The position numbers and the translations under genes are program-made. The notes under the pieces are model-generated. The model saw nothing but the letters and a program-made list of their open reading frames with translations, was not told where the DNA came from and ran no database searches. DNA of 64,000 nucleotides from positions 1 through 64,000 of the forward strand of contig CALWZL010000006.1 in NCBI GenBank assembly GCA_944385995.1. Direction: 5' to 3'. Of this stretch, positions 17,205 through 26,170 are shown in pieces. This DNA comes from an uncultured Faecalibacterium sp. (GTDB taxonomy: Bacteria > Bacillota > Clostridia > Oscillospirales > Ruminococcaceae). Position 1 is the stretch's first letter, and the number at the start of each line of letters is the position of its first letter.

Positions 17205-18503
17205 TCAGGATTTTCTCAACTTTTCCTGTTTTTCTTTCCCATGGGCTCCCTGGGCCCGGGGCAGCGAGCCGTCTGGGGCCACTTCCAGGGACATCTGGGC
17301 CCGCTTGTCCCGCCGGTAATGGGTGGGGGTGAGGCCGGTGGCGCTCTTGAACATCTTGGTAAAGTAATTCACATCCAGAATTCCCACCTCCTCGGCCACC
17401 ATGGCCACCCGGGCGTTGGTGGTCAGCAGCAGCTTGGCGGCCCGCTCCATCCGGCGGCTGCTGATGTAGTCGGTGAGGGTCTGGCCGGTCTCCTGTTTAA
17501 AGACGCTGGATAAATAGCTGGGGCTGATGTAGCACTGGGCCGCCAGACTTTTGAGGGAGAGGTCCGAATCCATGTGGAGGTTGATCTGGTTGATGACCTT
17601 TTGAATCAAGGGGCTGTACTGCCGCAGGGAGTACTTCTGGACATAGAGACAGTACTCTTTCACCATCCGAACCCGGAGCCGTTCCCCTTCTTCCAGACTG
17701 GTGAGGGCCTCGATCTCGATGGCGAACCGGGCCGAGATCTGGTCAATGTAATAGGGGTGGACGCTGGCCTGCTCGATGGATTTGCGGAGCAGGCTGTTGA
17801 GGATGATGGAAAAGTTTTTGAAATCCCGCAGCAGGCTGTGGAGCCGCGGCGTCACCTGGAACCGCCGGAAACTCTCATACGCTCCCAGGGCCGACGCCGA
17901 GTCCCCTTTCGCCACCGCCTGGAGCATCTTGTTTTCGGCGGCGTACCGCTCGGCCACCAGCTCGGCGGGCAGATCCTCGGTGAAGGATGTGTCGCTGAAG
18001 CTCTCCAGCCCGGGGCGGAAATTCATCGGCATGAACTCCCGCCACTCCTCGGTTTTCAATTCTCCCTCGGGGTACAAAAGGGATATCACCGCAAACAAGG
18101 TGCTCTTGATGGCAATGTCGTCGATCTGCCGCACCCGGTTGTGGTATTCCTCGATGACCTTCTGGGCCTTCTCGTCCAGATAGGTATTGCACCAGGCGAT
18201 GGATTCGGGCGACCGGGGCCCTTCCGCCCAGGGCCCGATGCAATAGAGGGTATCCTTTTCGTCGGGCAGGAGAAACAGCGCAAACCGCAGCTCAAACACC
18301 CCCCGGGCAAATACCAGGGTCCGGGCCGGCACCTGATGAAGCAGCATGTCGCCGAAGGCCTTCCAGTCAAAGGCGGGGTCCAGGGCCCGGCGCAATCCGT
18401 AGTCGAAGTTTTCGATCCCGTCAAAGGGGGGCGTCATCCGGGTCAGCCCCAGATTCTGCGCACTGGTCAGTTTTTCCAGCACCCGGCTGATCTCCACATT
18501 CAA
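17205..18503 (-). CDS. AraC-family transcriptional regulator of the GH3-SDR-GH2 cluster
   Basis: 432 residues from the TTG at 18503. The C-terminal 100 residues form an AraC/XylS double helix-turn-helix (INLHMDSDLSLKSLAAQCYI, SPSYLSSVFKQETGQTLTDYI, then VNYFTKMFKSATGLTPTHYRR). The long N-terminal part (about 1-300) is mostly helical sensor and is not a classic cupin. TTG at 18503 is preferred because AAGAGG lies 8 bases upstream; an ATG at 18545 is an alternative. A six-codon mini-frame (18526-18509) with its own AAGGAG ends 5 bases before the TTG. The gene is divergent from GH3; the shared promoter motif found there and at GH2 is its likely target. It probably activates in response to a beta-glycoside or uronate. 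Confidence 0.8.
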   Translation of the reverse strand: MNVEISRVLEKLTSAQNLGLTRMTPPFDGIENFDYGLRRALDPAFDWKAFGDMLLHQVPARTLVFARGVFELRFALFLLPDEKDTLYCIGPWAEGPRSPESIAWCNTYLDEKAQKVIEEYHNRVRQIDDIAIKSTLFAVISLLYPEGELKTEEWREFMPMNFRPGLESFSDTSFTEDLPAELVAERYAAENKMLQAVAKGDSASALGAYESFRRFQVTPRLHSLLRDFKNFSIILNSLLRKSIEQASVHPYYIDQISARFAIEIEALTSLEEGERLRVRMVKEYCLYVQKYSLRQYSPLIQKVINQINLHMDSDLSLKSLAAQCYISPSYLSSVFKQETGQTLTDYISSRRMERAAKLLLTTNARVAMVAEEVGILDVNYFTKMFKSATGLTPTHYRRDKRAQMSLEVAPDGSLPRAQGAHGKEKQEKLRKS

Positions 18504-18746
18504 TCCAATCACCTCTTGTTCCCCATATCTCCTTTTTGATCCCATCCGTCCCGGACGGGTCCATTCTTCTCCGCTTTTCCCGCCATTCCCTGGCGCATGA
18601 TTATACAACTTTTCCATCATATTATAACACAAAACTTGATGGCAGAAAAGAGAGCGCCGGCCTGCCGGAGCCATTTGGGGGCTGTGAAATTTCCTCTGTT
18701 ATTCACGATTTCTTTGCCAAAAATCTGTCAATTTCAGACACAATGA

Positions 18747-18808
18747 AAAAATTCTACGGATTCTGCCAAAAATAATCCTTCCCTTTTCCGGGCGGTTTAT
18801 GCGATAAT
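18747..18808 (+). promoter_or_regulatory. GH3 promoter with shared activator-type motif
   Basis: AAAATTCTACGGA starts at 18747 and CCAAAAATAATCC follows about 20 bases on. An extended -10 TGC-GATAAT lies at 18800-18808, with no good -35, as expected for an activated promoter. The same motif lies at 22157, 55 bases before the GH2 -10 (56 here). The 18504-18896 intergenic region otherwise holds the divergent araC leader. Confidence 0.6.
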
Positions 18809-18896
18809 AGAGGCACTATGGGGGTTTGTCACCCACCGTCCGCCCGCCGGCTTCGCACACCGGCCCACCCGCGTACCTATGAAGGAGGAAGGCTTC

Positions 18897-21146
18897 ATGG
18901 CAAAGAAAGCATCCGACAACCTCAAATATTACCACAACCCCAACGGCCCCACCATCGGCACCGTCTCCCGCCGGGTCATCGAGAAAGACGGCCTGACCTT
19001 TAAGGACATCGACGGTACCGGCGAGGTGACCGCCGTCAACGACTGGCGCCTGTCCCCCGCCGAGCGGGCCGCCGCCTACGTCAAGACCCTGACCGTCCAG
19101 GAGAAGATCGCCCAGCTGTTCATCTCGGACTGGCGGATGGGCGCCGAGTGCCCGGCCCCCAGCGCCGACCACAAGGTGATTCCCGACGAGTCGGGCGTCC
19201 TGGATGACGCCGATTTCAACGGCAAGACCATCTTCGGCGAGCAGCACCTGCCCGGCACCACCACCCTGATTAAGGACTGGTTCAACCGCCACCTGATTCT
19301 CCGCGCCAACCCCACCCCCTCCTATATGGCCGACTGGCTCAACCAGCTCCACGCCGTGGCCGAGGAGTGCGACCACTTTGTCCCGGTGCAGGTGGTGTCC
19401 AACTCCCGCAACGAGAACGGCGAGGTGGTCTTTGGCATGAACGACGCCTCGGGCGTCTTTGCCACCTGGCCCGGCACCCTGGGCATTGCGGCCGCCGTCC
19501 GGGGTGAGGACGGCGAGTTGTCCATCATCGACAAGTTTGCCGACTGCATCCGCCGGGAGTGGTCGGCCTGCGGCCTGCGCAAGGGCTATATGTACATGGC
19601 CGACTGCGTCAGCGATCCCCGCTGGCAGCGGACCTTCGGCACCTTCGGCGAGGACCCCGTCCTGATCGAGAAGATCTTTGAGCGTCTGATCCCCGGCATC
19701 CAGGGCAGCCCCGACGGCGTCACCAAGGACGGCGTCTCCATGACCGTCAAGCACTTCCCCGGCGGCGGCGCCCGCGAAAACGGCTTTGACCCCCACTATG
19801 CCGCCGGCCAGTGGAACGTCTATGCCACCGAGGGCTCCCTCCAGAAATACCACATTCCCACCTTCCGCCCCGCCGTCAAGTATCACGCCGCTTCCATCAT
19901 GCCCTACTACTCCAAGCCGGCGGCCGCCAAGAGCGCACCCCAGACCGACTGTGCAGGCAATCCCCTGCGGATGGACCCCTACGGCTTCGCCTACAACAAG
20001 GTGTTCATCGACGGCATCCTGCGGGGCCAGATGGGCTTTGAGGGCTACATCAACTCGGATACCGGCATCACCCACAATATGAAGTGGGGCGTCGAGGCCC
20101 TGGACGTGCCCGAGCGGATCGGCTTTGCCGTGACCCAGTCGGGCGTGGACCTCATCAGCGGCCTGTTCGACAACGCCGACGGCCGCGAAGCCTACGACCG
20201 CGCCACCAACGGCTATTATGACACTCACCCGGTTCCCGAGGGATTCAAGAAGGAGGACCTGGTCCTGACCGATGCCAGCCTGGACCGCGCCGTCACCCGC
20301 ACCCTCACCGAGCTGTTCCAGCAGGGCATGTTTGAGAACCCCTATGCCGATCCCCAGCACGCCGCCGACGTGGTGGCCAACGAGGACGACTGGAACGAGG
20401 CCTCCCTGGTCCACCGCGAGAGCGTCGTCCTGCTCAAGAACCAGGATCACACCCTGCCCCTGACCAGCGACAAGCTGTCGGGCAGCAAGATCTATGCCGA
20501 AGCCTTCGCCAAGACCCCCGAGGGCGGCGCCGCTGCCACCAAGGCCCTGCGCGAGATGCTGGCCAACTACCACCTGACCGACGACCCCGCCCAGGCCAAT
20601 TACGCCATCCTGATGGTGAGCCCCTCTTCCGGCGCCTACTTCAACGCCACCCCGGGCTATCTGGAACTGGACATCTGCGAGGACAAGGTGGTCCACAATG
20701 TCAGCGCCGACGGCAAGCCCCAGGCCGAAACCCACCTGGAGACCACCCTGTCGGGCGCCAAGCGGATTCCCGAGATTGCGGCGGCCGTCCACGCCAACGG
20801 CGGCAAGGTCATCACCAACATCAACTTCCCCCTGGCCTGGATGGTGGGCAACGTGGAGCCCTACGCCGACGCCCTGACCGCCGGCTTTGACACCTACCCC
20901 TCCGCCACCATGGACGTGATCTTTGGCCGGTTTGCCCCCATCGGCCGCCTGCCCATCACCCTGCCCCGCGGGGATGAGGTCCTGGCCGTGAACGCCGACG
21001 GCATCTGCGCCAGCCCCAACGATGTGCCCGGCTACGACAAGGACCAGTACATGGCCGATGCCCTGAAGGACGAAAACGGCAAGGCCTACGCCTACCGCGA
21101 CGCGGCCGGCAACTACTACGAGCTGAATTTCGGCCTGCGCTACTAA
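18897..21146 (+). CDS. Glycoside hydrolase family 3 (beta-glucosidase/xylosidase type)
   Basis: 749 residues, no signal peptide, so cytoplasmic. The N-terminal GH3 barrel carries KHFPGGG (K285, H286) and the nucleophile aspartate D388 in GYINSDTGI. The (alpha/beta)6 C-terminal domain (about 470-720) includes HRESVVLLKNQDHTLPL. ATG at 18897 follows AAGGAGGAAGG; the ATG at 18879 overlaps that ribosome site and is rejected. The replacement of the usual SDW by SDT after the nucleophile marks it as an uncommon subgroup. It is first of two genes with the SDR oxidoreductase and shares a promoter motif with the GH2 gene. It probably hydrolyses a disaccharide taken up intact. Confidence 0.85.
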   Translation: MAKKASDNLKYYHNPNGPTIGTVSRRVIEKDGLTFKDIDGTGEVTAVNDWRLSPAERAAAYVKTLTVQEKIAQLFISDWRMGAECPAPSADHKVIPDESGVLDDADFNGKTIFGEQHLPGTTTLIKDWFNRHLILRANPTPSYMADWLNQLHAVAEECDHFVPVQVVSNSRNENGEVVFGMNDASGVFATWPGTLGIAAAVRGEDGELSIIDKFADCIRREWSACGLRKGYMYMADCVSDPRWQRTFGTFGEDPVLIEKIFERLIPGIQGSPDGVTKDGVSMTVKHFPGGGARENGFDPHYAAGQWNVYATEGSLQKYHIPTFRPAVKYHAASIMPYYSKPAAAKSAPQTDCAGNPLRMDPYGFAYNKVFIDGILRGQMGFEGYINSDTGITHNMKWGVEALDVPERIGFAVTQSGVDLISGLFDNADGREAYDRATNGYYDTHPVPEGFKKEDLVLTDASLDRAVTRTLTELFQQGMFENPYADPQHAADVVANEDDWNEASLVHRESVVLLKNQDHTLPLTSDKLSGSKIYAEAFAKTPEGGAAATKALREMLANYHLTDDPAQANYAILMVSPSSGAYFNATPGYLELDICEDKVVHNVSADGKPQAETHLETTLSGAKRIPEIAAAVHANGGKVITNINFPLAWMVGNVEPYADALTAGFDTYPSATMDVIFGRFAPIGRLPITLPRGDEVLAVNADGICASPNDVPGYDKDQYMADALKDENGKAYAYRDAAGNYYELNFGLRY

Positions 21147-21175
21147 GGGCCATCGATTAGGGAGGAAACATCAGG

Positions 21176-22030
21176 ATGCAGAAAAACGTATTGGATACCA
21201 ATTTGACCGGCAAGGTTGCCGTTGTGACCGGTGCGGGCGGGGTGCTCTGCTCGGACATGGCCAAGGTGCTGGCCCGTGCGGGGGCCAAAGTGGCCCTTCT
21301 GAACCGGACCGTCTCCAAGGCCCAGGTCTACGCCGATGAGATCAACGCCGAGGGCGGTGTGGCCAAAGCCTACACCTGCAACGTGGTGGACGCGGCCAGC
21401 TGCCAGGCCGCCGCGGCCCAGGTTCTGACCGACTTCGGCCCCTGCGACATCCTCATCAACGGCGCCGGCGGCAACAATCCCAAGGCCACCACCGACAAGG
21501 AATACTATGAGGACGGCGACATCACCGATGAGAGCGTCCGCAGCTTCTTTGACCTTGCCCCCGAGGCGGTGACCGGGGTCTTTGACCTGAACTTCCTGGG
21601 CACCATTCTGCCCACCCAGGCCTTTGTGCCCCAGATGCTGGGCCGCGCCGGCTGCTGCATCCTGAACATCTCCAGCATGAACGCCCACATCCCCCTGACC
21701 AAGATTCCCGCCTATTCGGGCGCCAAGTCCGCCGTGTCCAACCTGACCGAGTGGCTGGCGGTGCATTTCAGCCACCAGGGCATCCGGGTCAACGCCATCG
21801 CCCCCGGTTTCTTTGCCGCCGGCCAGAACAAACAGCTCCTCTACAACGAGGACGGCACCCCCACCGCCCGCACCGGCAAGATTCTGGCCGCCACCCCCAT
21901 GGGCCGCTTCGGGGACAGTGCCGAGCTGGAAGGCGCCCTGCTGTTCCTGGTGAATGAGAAGGCAGCCAGCTTCATCACCGGCGTCACCCTGCCGGTGGAC
22001 GGCGGCTTCTCGGCCTATTCCGGCGTATAA
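21176..22030 (+). CDS. uxuB: SDR oxidoreductase, D-mannonate/fructuronate reductase type
   Basis: 284 residues. Rossmann fold with TGAGGVLCSDMA (NAD(P)-binding Gly loop), NGAGG, and the catalytic set with Ser in LNISSMNA and YSGAKSAV (Tyr-X3-Lys). The end GVTLPVDGGFSAYSGV is characteristic of the short-chain fructuronate reductases that replace the classical UxuB in many Firmicutes. That reaction interconverts D-fructuronate and D-mannonate in glucuronate breakdown. It lies 29 bases after GH3 with a GGGAGGAAA site, so it is in the same operon. This, with a beta-glucuronidase-like GH2 next door, hints at glucuronide or aldobiouronate use. The name is assigned from sequence features only. Confidence 0.7.
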   Translation: MQKNVLDTNLTGKVAVVTGAGGVLCSDMAKVLARAGAKVALLNRTVSKAQVYADEINAEGGVAKAYTCNVVDAASCQAAAAQVLTDFGPCDILINGAGGNNPKATTDKEYYEDGDITDESVRSFFDLAPEAVTGVFDLNFLGTILPTQAFVPQMLGRAGCCILNISSMNAHIPLTKIPAYSGAKSAVSNLTEWLAVHFSHQGIRVNAIAPGFFAAGQNKQLLYNEDGTPTARTGKILAATPMGRFGDSAELEGALLFLVNEKAASFITGVTLPVDGGFSAYSGV

Positions 22031-22054
22031 CATCTGCGGGACCCTGTTTTTGTT

Positions 22055-22092
22055 CCCCCGCGCCTGGTTCGCCCCGGGCGCGGGGGATTTTT
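22055..22092 (+). terminator. Terminator of the GH3-SDR operon
   Basis: CCCCCGCGCC (22055-22064) with GGCGCGGGGG (22077-22086), then ATTTTT. Confidence 0.85.
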
Positions 22093-22156
22093 GGTGCTCC
22101 GGCGCTCTGTTTTTAAACATTTTATGAACAATGCCGGAAACTCCCCCCTATGGACT

Positions 22157-22217
22157 AAAAATTCTACGGAACTTCCCCAAAATATTCCTACCTACTTTTC
22201 TTTGGGGATGATATACT
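22157..22217 (+). promoter_or_regulatory. GH2 promoter with shared activator-type motif
   Basis: AAAATTCTACGGA starts at 22157, CCAAAATATTCC follows, and TATACT lies at 22212-22217. Motif, order and distance to the -10 match the GH3 promoter. The 22218-22296 leader ends in GAAAGGAG. Confidence 0.65.
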
Positions 22218-22296
22218 GAGGCTGTCACCTGTAGAGATACAGCGGGAGCCGCGTCTCTCGGACCGAATGTTTTTGCATCTGAAAGGAGCATGACCC

Positions 22297-24528
22297 ATGC
22301 GCACAACCACACTGCTCACCTCCGCCCGCTTTTCCAAGGGCGGTGAACCCTTTGCCACGGTAGCACTCCCCCACACCTGGAATGCGAAGGACGGCCAGGA
22401 CGGCGGCAACGACTACTGGCGCGGCGTCGGCACCTACGAGATTGCCGTCCCCAATCCCACCGACGGCAAACGTCAGTTTATTGAGTTCAAGGGCGCCAAC
22501 CATGTGGCCACCGTCTACTGCAACGGCCGCCTGATGGGCGAGCACAAGGGCGGTTTCTCCACCTTCCGCTTTGATCTGACTCCTGCCATGAAGCCCACCG
22601 GCAACGTGGTCCGGGTGGACGTTTCCAACGCTCCCTCCGACATCTACCCCCAGACTGCCGACTTCACCTTCTTCGGCGGCCTGTACCGGGAAGTCGGCTT
22701 CATCGAGACTTCCCCCGCCCACTTCGACCTGATGAAGGGCGGCACCAGCGCCGTCTTTGTCACCCCCAGTGTGGCCGGCAACACCCGTCTGGACCTGTTC
22801 CCGGTGGAGGCTGAGGGCTGCACCGTCAATGTAGACCTGAAGGACGCCGACGGCGCCATTGTGGCCTCCGGCTCTGCTCCTGCCGAGCCCCATCTGGTCA
22901 TGACCCTGTCGGTCAAGGCCCCCCACCTGTGGAACGGCATGGCCGATCCCTACTGCTACACCGCAGAGGCCTCCATTGTCCGGGGCGAGGAAGTGCTGGA
23001 CACCGTGGCGGTGGACTACGGCTACCGCTCCTTCCATGTGGACCCCAACACCGGCTTCTGGCTCAACGGCAAGAATGTCCCCCTGCACGGCGTCGCCCGC
23101 CATCAGGACCGTCTGGACAAGGGCTGGGCCATCAGCCGCGCCGACCACGAGGAGGACATCGCCCTGATTAAGGAAGTGGGCGCCAACACCATCCGTCTGG
23201 CCCACTATCAGCATGACCAGCACTTCTATGACCTGTGCGACCACACCGGCTTTGTGGTCTGGGCCGAAATTCCCTTCATCAGCCGCTTCATTCCCGGCAA
23301 AGAGGCCCACGACAACACCATCAGCCAGATGACCGAGCTCGTCAGCCAGAACTACAACCATCCCTCCATCTTCTTCTGGGGCATCTCCAACGAGATCCTC
23401 ATCGGCAAAGACCGGGAGGACCTGCGCCGGAACCTGCGGGAGCTGAACGCCCTGGCCAAGCGGCTGGACCCCAGCCGTATGACCACCATGGCCCAGGTCA
23501 CCATGACCCCCATGGACAGCGAACACAACATGATTACCGATGTGGTGAGCTATAACCACTACTTCGGCTGGTACTTCGGCGAGGCCGCCGACAACGGCCC
23601 CTGGCTGGACAAGTTCCACGCCCTCTATCCCGACCGCTGCCTGGGCGTGTCGGAGTACGGCTCCGAGGCCATCACCAAGTGGCACTCCGCCTACCCCGAG
23701 AACCACGACTACACCGAGGAATACGCCTGCGAGTATCACCATGAGATGCTCAAGACCTTCGCAACCCGTCCCTACCTGTGGGCCACCCATCTGTGGAACA
23801 TGTTCGACTTTGCCGCGGACGGCCGCGACGAGGGCGGCGTCCAGGGCCGGAACAACAAGGGCCTGGTGACCTACGACCGCAAGATCAAGAAGGATGCCTT
23901 CTACATCTACCAGGCCTACTGGACCACCGAGCCGATGATGCACGTCTGTGGCGTCCGGTTTGTGGACCGCGCCCCCGGCGAGCGGAACGTCACCGTCTAC
24001 ACCAACTGCCCCACCGTCACCCTGGTGGTGAACGGCGCCGAGGTCGCCACCCTGCCCGCTGAGGATCACGCCGCCGTGTTCAAGGATGTGCCCCTGAACG
24101 ACGGCCCCAACACCGTCACCGCCAAGTGCGGCGATGTCACCGCCAACACCATCACCCTGAACGGCGTGGCCGAGCACAACTACGCTTACGACCTGCCCGA
24201 GGGCAACGAAGCCGCCAACTGGTTTGACGATCCCGCCGCCCGCGCTGCCCGCAAGCCGCTGGACTATCCCGAGGGCTTCTACTCCATCAAGGACAAGGTC
24301 ACCGATCTGCTGGCCAACAGCGAGACGGCAGCCGTCATCCATGACGCCATGCAGGTCTTTGCCAAGAGCAGCATGATGAGCATGATGGGCAACGACAAGG
24401 ACGACGATCAGGGCGGCATCATGGGCACCATGCGTCTGGCCGATATGATGAAGATGGCCAGCAAGTCCTTCACCGCCGATGTCAAGCGCCAGATCAACGA
24501 GGCCCTGACCAAGATCAAGAAGAACTGA
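22297..24528 (+). CDS. Glycoside hydrolase family 2 (beta-galactosidase/glucuronidase type)
   Basis: 743 residues, cytoplasmic. A sugar-binding jelly roll is followed by an immunoglobulin-like domain and a TIM barrel (about 255-560). The acid/base is E366 in GISNEILIG and the nucleophile E453 in GVSEYGSEA. A second immunoglobulin-like domain and a 100-residue C-terminal extension rich in Met, Asp and Lys follow (SSMMSMMGNDKDDD, MKMASKS), ending KIKKN. I do not recognise the extension. ATG at 22297 follows GAAAGGAG. It has its own promoter that matches the GH3 promoter upstream, so both probably answer to the AraC protein at 17205. Exact sugar specificity cannot be read from the sequence. Confidence 0.85.
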   Translation: MRTTTLLTSARFSKGGEPFATVALPHTWNAKDGQDGGNDYWRGVGTYEIAVPNPTDGKRQFIEFKGANHVATVYCNGRLMGEHKGGFSTFRFDLTPAMKPTGNVVRVDVSNAPSDIYPQTADFTFFGGLYREVGFIETSPAHFDLMKGGTSAVFVTPSVAGNTRLDLFPVEAEGCTVNVDLKDADGAIVASGSAPAEPHLVMTLSVKAPHLWNGMADPYCYTAEASIVRGEEVLDTVAVDYGYRSFHVDPNTGFWLNGKNVPLHGVARHQDRLDKGWAISRADHEEDIALIKEVGANTIRLAHYQHDQHFYDLCDHTGFVVWAEIPFISRFIPGKEAHDNTISQMTELVSQNYNHPSIFFWGISNEILIGKDREDLRRNLRELNALAKRLDPSRMTTMAQVTMTPMDSEHNMITDVVSYNHYFGWYFGEAADNGPWLDKFHALYPDRCLGVSEYGSEAITKWHSAYPENHDYTEEYACEYHHEMLKTFATRPYLWATHLWNMFDFAADGRDEGGVQGRNNKGLVTYDRKIKKDAFYIYQAYWTTEPMMHVCGVRFVDRAPGERNVTVYTNCPTVTLVVNGAEVATLPAEDHAAVFKDVPLNDGPNTVTAKCGDVTANTITLNGVAEHNYAYDLPEGNEAANWFDDPAARAARKPLDYPEGFYSIKDKVTDLLANSETAAVIHDAMQVFAKSSMMSMMGNDKDDDQGGIMGTMRLADMMKMASKSFTADVKRQINEALTKIKKN

Positions 24529-24587
24529 TTGCTTTCAACCAAACTTCCTCTCCATTTCATATTTCCTTTCTTTTCCAATCTTCATGA

Positions 24588-24621
24588 GAACAGGCGCACC
24601 TTTTCGGGTGCGCCTGTTTTC
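24588..24621. terminator. Bidirectional terminator after GH2
   Basis: AACAGGCGCACC (24589-24600) with GGTGCGCCTGTT (24607-24618), then TTTC in the plus direction. It closes the GH2 gene. Confidence 0.8.
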
Positions 24622-24640
24622 ATTGGCCGGTGCAGAACAA

Positions 24641-24670
24641 AAGGGCGCACCCCTGGGGGGTGCGCCCTTT
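24641..24670 (-). terminator. Terminator at the end of the phage gene cluster
   Basis: AGGGCGCACCCC (24642-24653) with GGGGTGCGCCCT (24657-24668). It lies just beyond the stop of the last phage-type gene, followed on the minus strand by TTTGTTC. Confidence 0.7.
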
Positions 24671-24678
24671 CGGTGCCG

Positions 24679-25944
24679 TCACTGGTCCCGCATGGCGTCG
24701 AACATGTCTTTGATTTCGTCGATGCTGTATCCCTGGGACCGCATCTTCCGGGCGAACTGGACGTAATCCATCCCGCCGGTCCCGCTGGAAGCCGCAGTGG
24801 TGCCGGTGCTGCCCGAGGAACTGTTCTTGCTGCCCGAGCTGGAGGAACTGCCCGAGGACTTGGAGGACTGGGCGGCGGCGCGGGCGCTGGCCGCCGCGGC
24901 TTCCTGCTGCGCCTGGGTCCGCTTGAGCTCCCATTCACCCTGGGCGATGGCCAGCTTCTGGCTGGTGACATCGTTGTCAAACTGCTGCTGGGTCAGGGTG
25001 TCCTGGTACTTCTGGGCGGCGACCTGATCCTCGTAGGACTGCTGGGCCAGACTGTCCTGGCGCAGCTGTTCCTGCATCTGCTGGCTCCAGGCGGCGTCGG
25101 CCCGGTCGGCCTCGTAGTCCCGGTTGTCGGCGTACATGCCGTAGCCGGCCTGGGCCAGACTGCTCAGCAGAGACCCCAGACCAGTGGTGCCGCTGATGGC
25201 CAGCTGAACCGCATTGCCCACCAGGCCCAGCACGCTCATGACGTTGTTGAAGGTCTGCTGGCGGCGGCTGGCTTCTGCCGCCTCTTCCTCGCTGTAGTAG
25301 CCGTAGAGGGTGTTCAGGTTGTTCAGGTAGTCGGTGTACTGGGCGTAGTCCTGGGCATAGGCGGCGCTGTAGGCGTCCTGCTTCTGCTCCAGCTGGGTAT
25401 AATAGTCGTCCAGCTGCCGGTAATAGAGATCCTGTGCGTTCTGTTCCTGGGTGTTGAGGGCGTTGATCTGATTCATCAGCAGATCGCCCTCGCTGGTGTA
25501 GCTGTCCAGGGCCAGACTGTACAGGGTGGGAATCACGCTGTTCAGCCCGTTCATCTGCTGCTGATAGGCCTGCTGGGCCGCACTGGTGGCGTAGCTGGAC
25601 CCGTAGCCGCCGGTCAGGGATGCAGCCTGGGCTGCGGCGTCGGTGCTGGCGTCGTGGGCGTTCTGACGATAGGTCTGGGCGTACTGACGGTACAGCGGGT
25701 CGGAGGCATAGTCATAGGAAAAGCTCTCCTGCCCCATCGCCTTGTCCAACAGGCTGTTGATCTGATCCTGATACTGGCTCTGATAGGCCGCCGGCCGGCT
25801 GGCCTGCCACTGTTCCAGGGCGCTGGCCGCACTGCTCACCGACGCCCCCGGCTGGTACTGGGCCGAGGCCAGCGCCTGCTGCACCGAGGCCTTGTCGTTG
25901 AGGCCCTGGGTGCTGTAGGGGTCTTTTTTACGATTGGTCGCCAT
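24679..25944 (-). CDS. Gln/Ala/Tyr-rich phage structural protein, possible ejection protein
   Basis: 421 residues. Composition is dominated by Gln, Ala, Ser and Tyr in long helices (AAQQAYQQQMNGLNS, QNAQDLYYRQLDDYYTQLEQ). A hydrophobic Gly-rich segment lies in the middle (VMSVLGLVGNAVQLAISG), then a Ser/Gly linker of about 20 residues, then a short folded C-terminus, DYVQFARKMRSQGYSIDEI. This makeup, and its place last in the morphogenesis order, fit an internal or ejection protein of a short-tailed phage. That is inference; there is no motif match. ATG at 25944 follows AAGGGGGAG. It ends near terminators that mark the left limit of the phage cluster. Confidence 0.6.
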   Translation of the reverse strand: MATNRKKDPYSTQGLNDKASVQQALASAQYQPGASVSSAASALEQWQASRPAAYQSQYQDQINSLLDKAMGQESFSYDYASDPLYRQYAQTYRQNAHDASTDAAAQAASLTGGYGSSYATSAAQQAYQQQMNGLNSVIPTLYSLALDSYTSEGDLLMNQINALNTQEQNAQDLYYRQLDDYYTQLEQKQDAYSAAYAQDYAQYTDYLNNLNTLYGYYSEEEAAEASRRQQTFNNVMSVLGLVGNAVQLAISGTTGLGSLLSSLAQAGYGMYADNRDYEADRADAAWSQQMQEQLRQDSLAQQSYEDQVAAQKYQDTLTQQQFDNDVTSQKLAIAQGEWELKRTQAQQEAAAASARAAAQSSKSSGSSSSSGSKNSSSGSTGTTAASSGTGGMDYVQFARKMRSQGYSIDEIKDMFDAMRDQ

Positions 25945-25959
25945 CTGGCTCCCCCTTTC

Positions 25960-26151
25960 TCACTGCCCGTTCCCCTGGAGCTGGCTTCGCAGCCCCTCCG
26001 AGAGGTTGTCGGTGTCGATATTGGTCAAAACATACTGTAACTGTTCCTGCATCTGATAGAGGTAATTGCGGATCACCCGCGCATCCTCCGGGTTCATGCT
26101 GTCGCTCAGCCGGGGCAGGCCCAGCTTGCTCAGCCCTGCAATGCTTGCCAT
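25960..26151 (-). CDS. Small phage-cluster protein
   Basis: 63 residues starting MASIAGLSKLGLPRLSDS. A helical stretch follows (DARVIRNYLYQMQEQLQYVL) and an acidic/polar end. ATG at 26151 follows AAGAAAGGAG about 10 bases upstream; the frame reaches 26196 but that part overlaps the preceding gene. It sits between the hub-like and Gln-rich genes, in tight spacing, so belongs to the same transcript. Function unknown, probably a minor virion or assembly protein. Confidence 0.6.
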   Translation of the reverse strand: MASIAGLSKLGLPRLSDSMNPEDARVIRNYLYQMQEQLQYVLTNIDTDNLSEGLRSQLQGNGQ

Positions 26152-26170
26152 AGGCAAAATGCTCCTTTCT

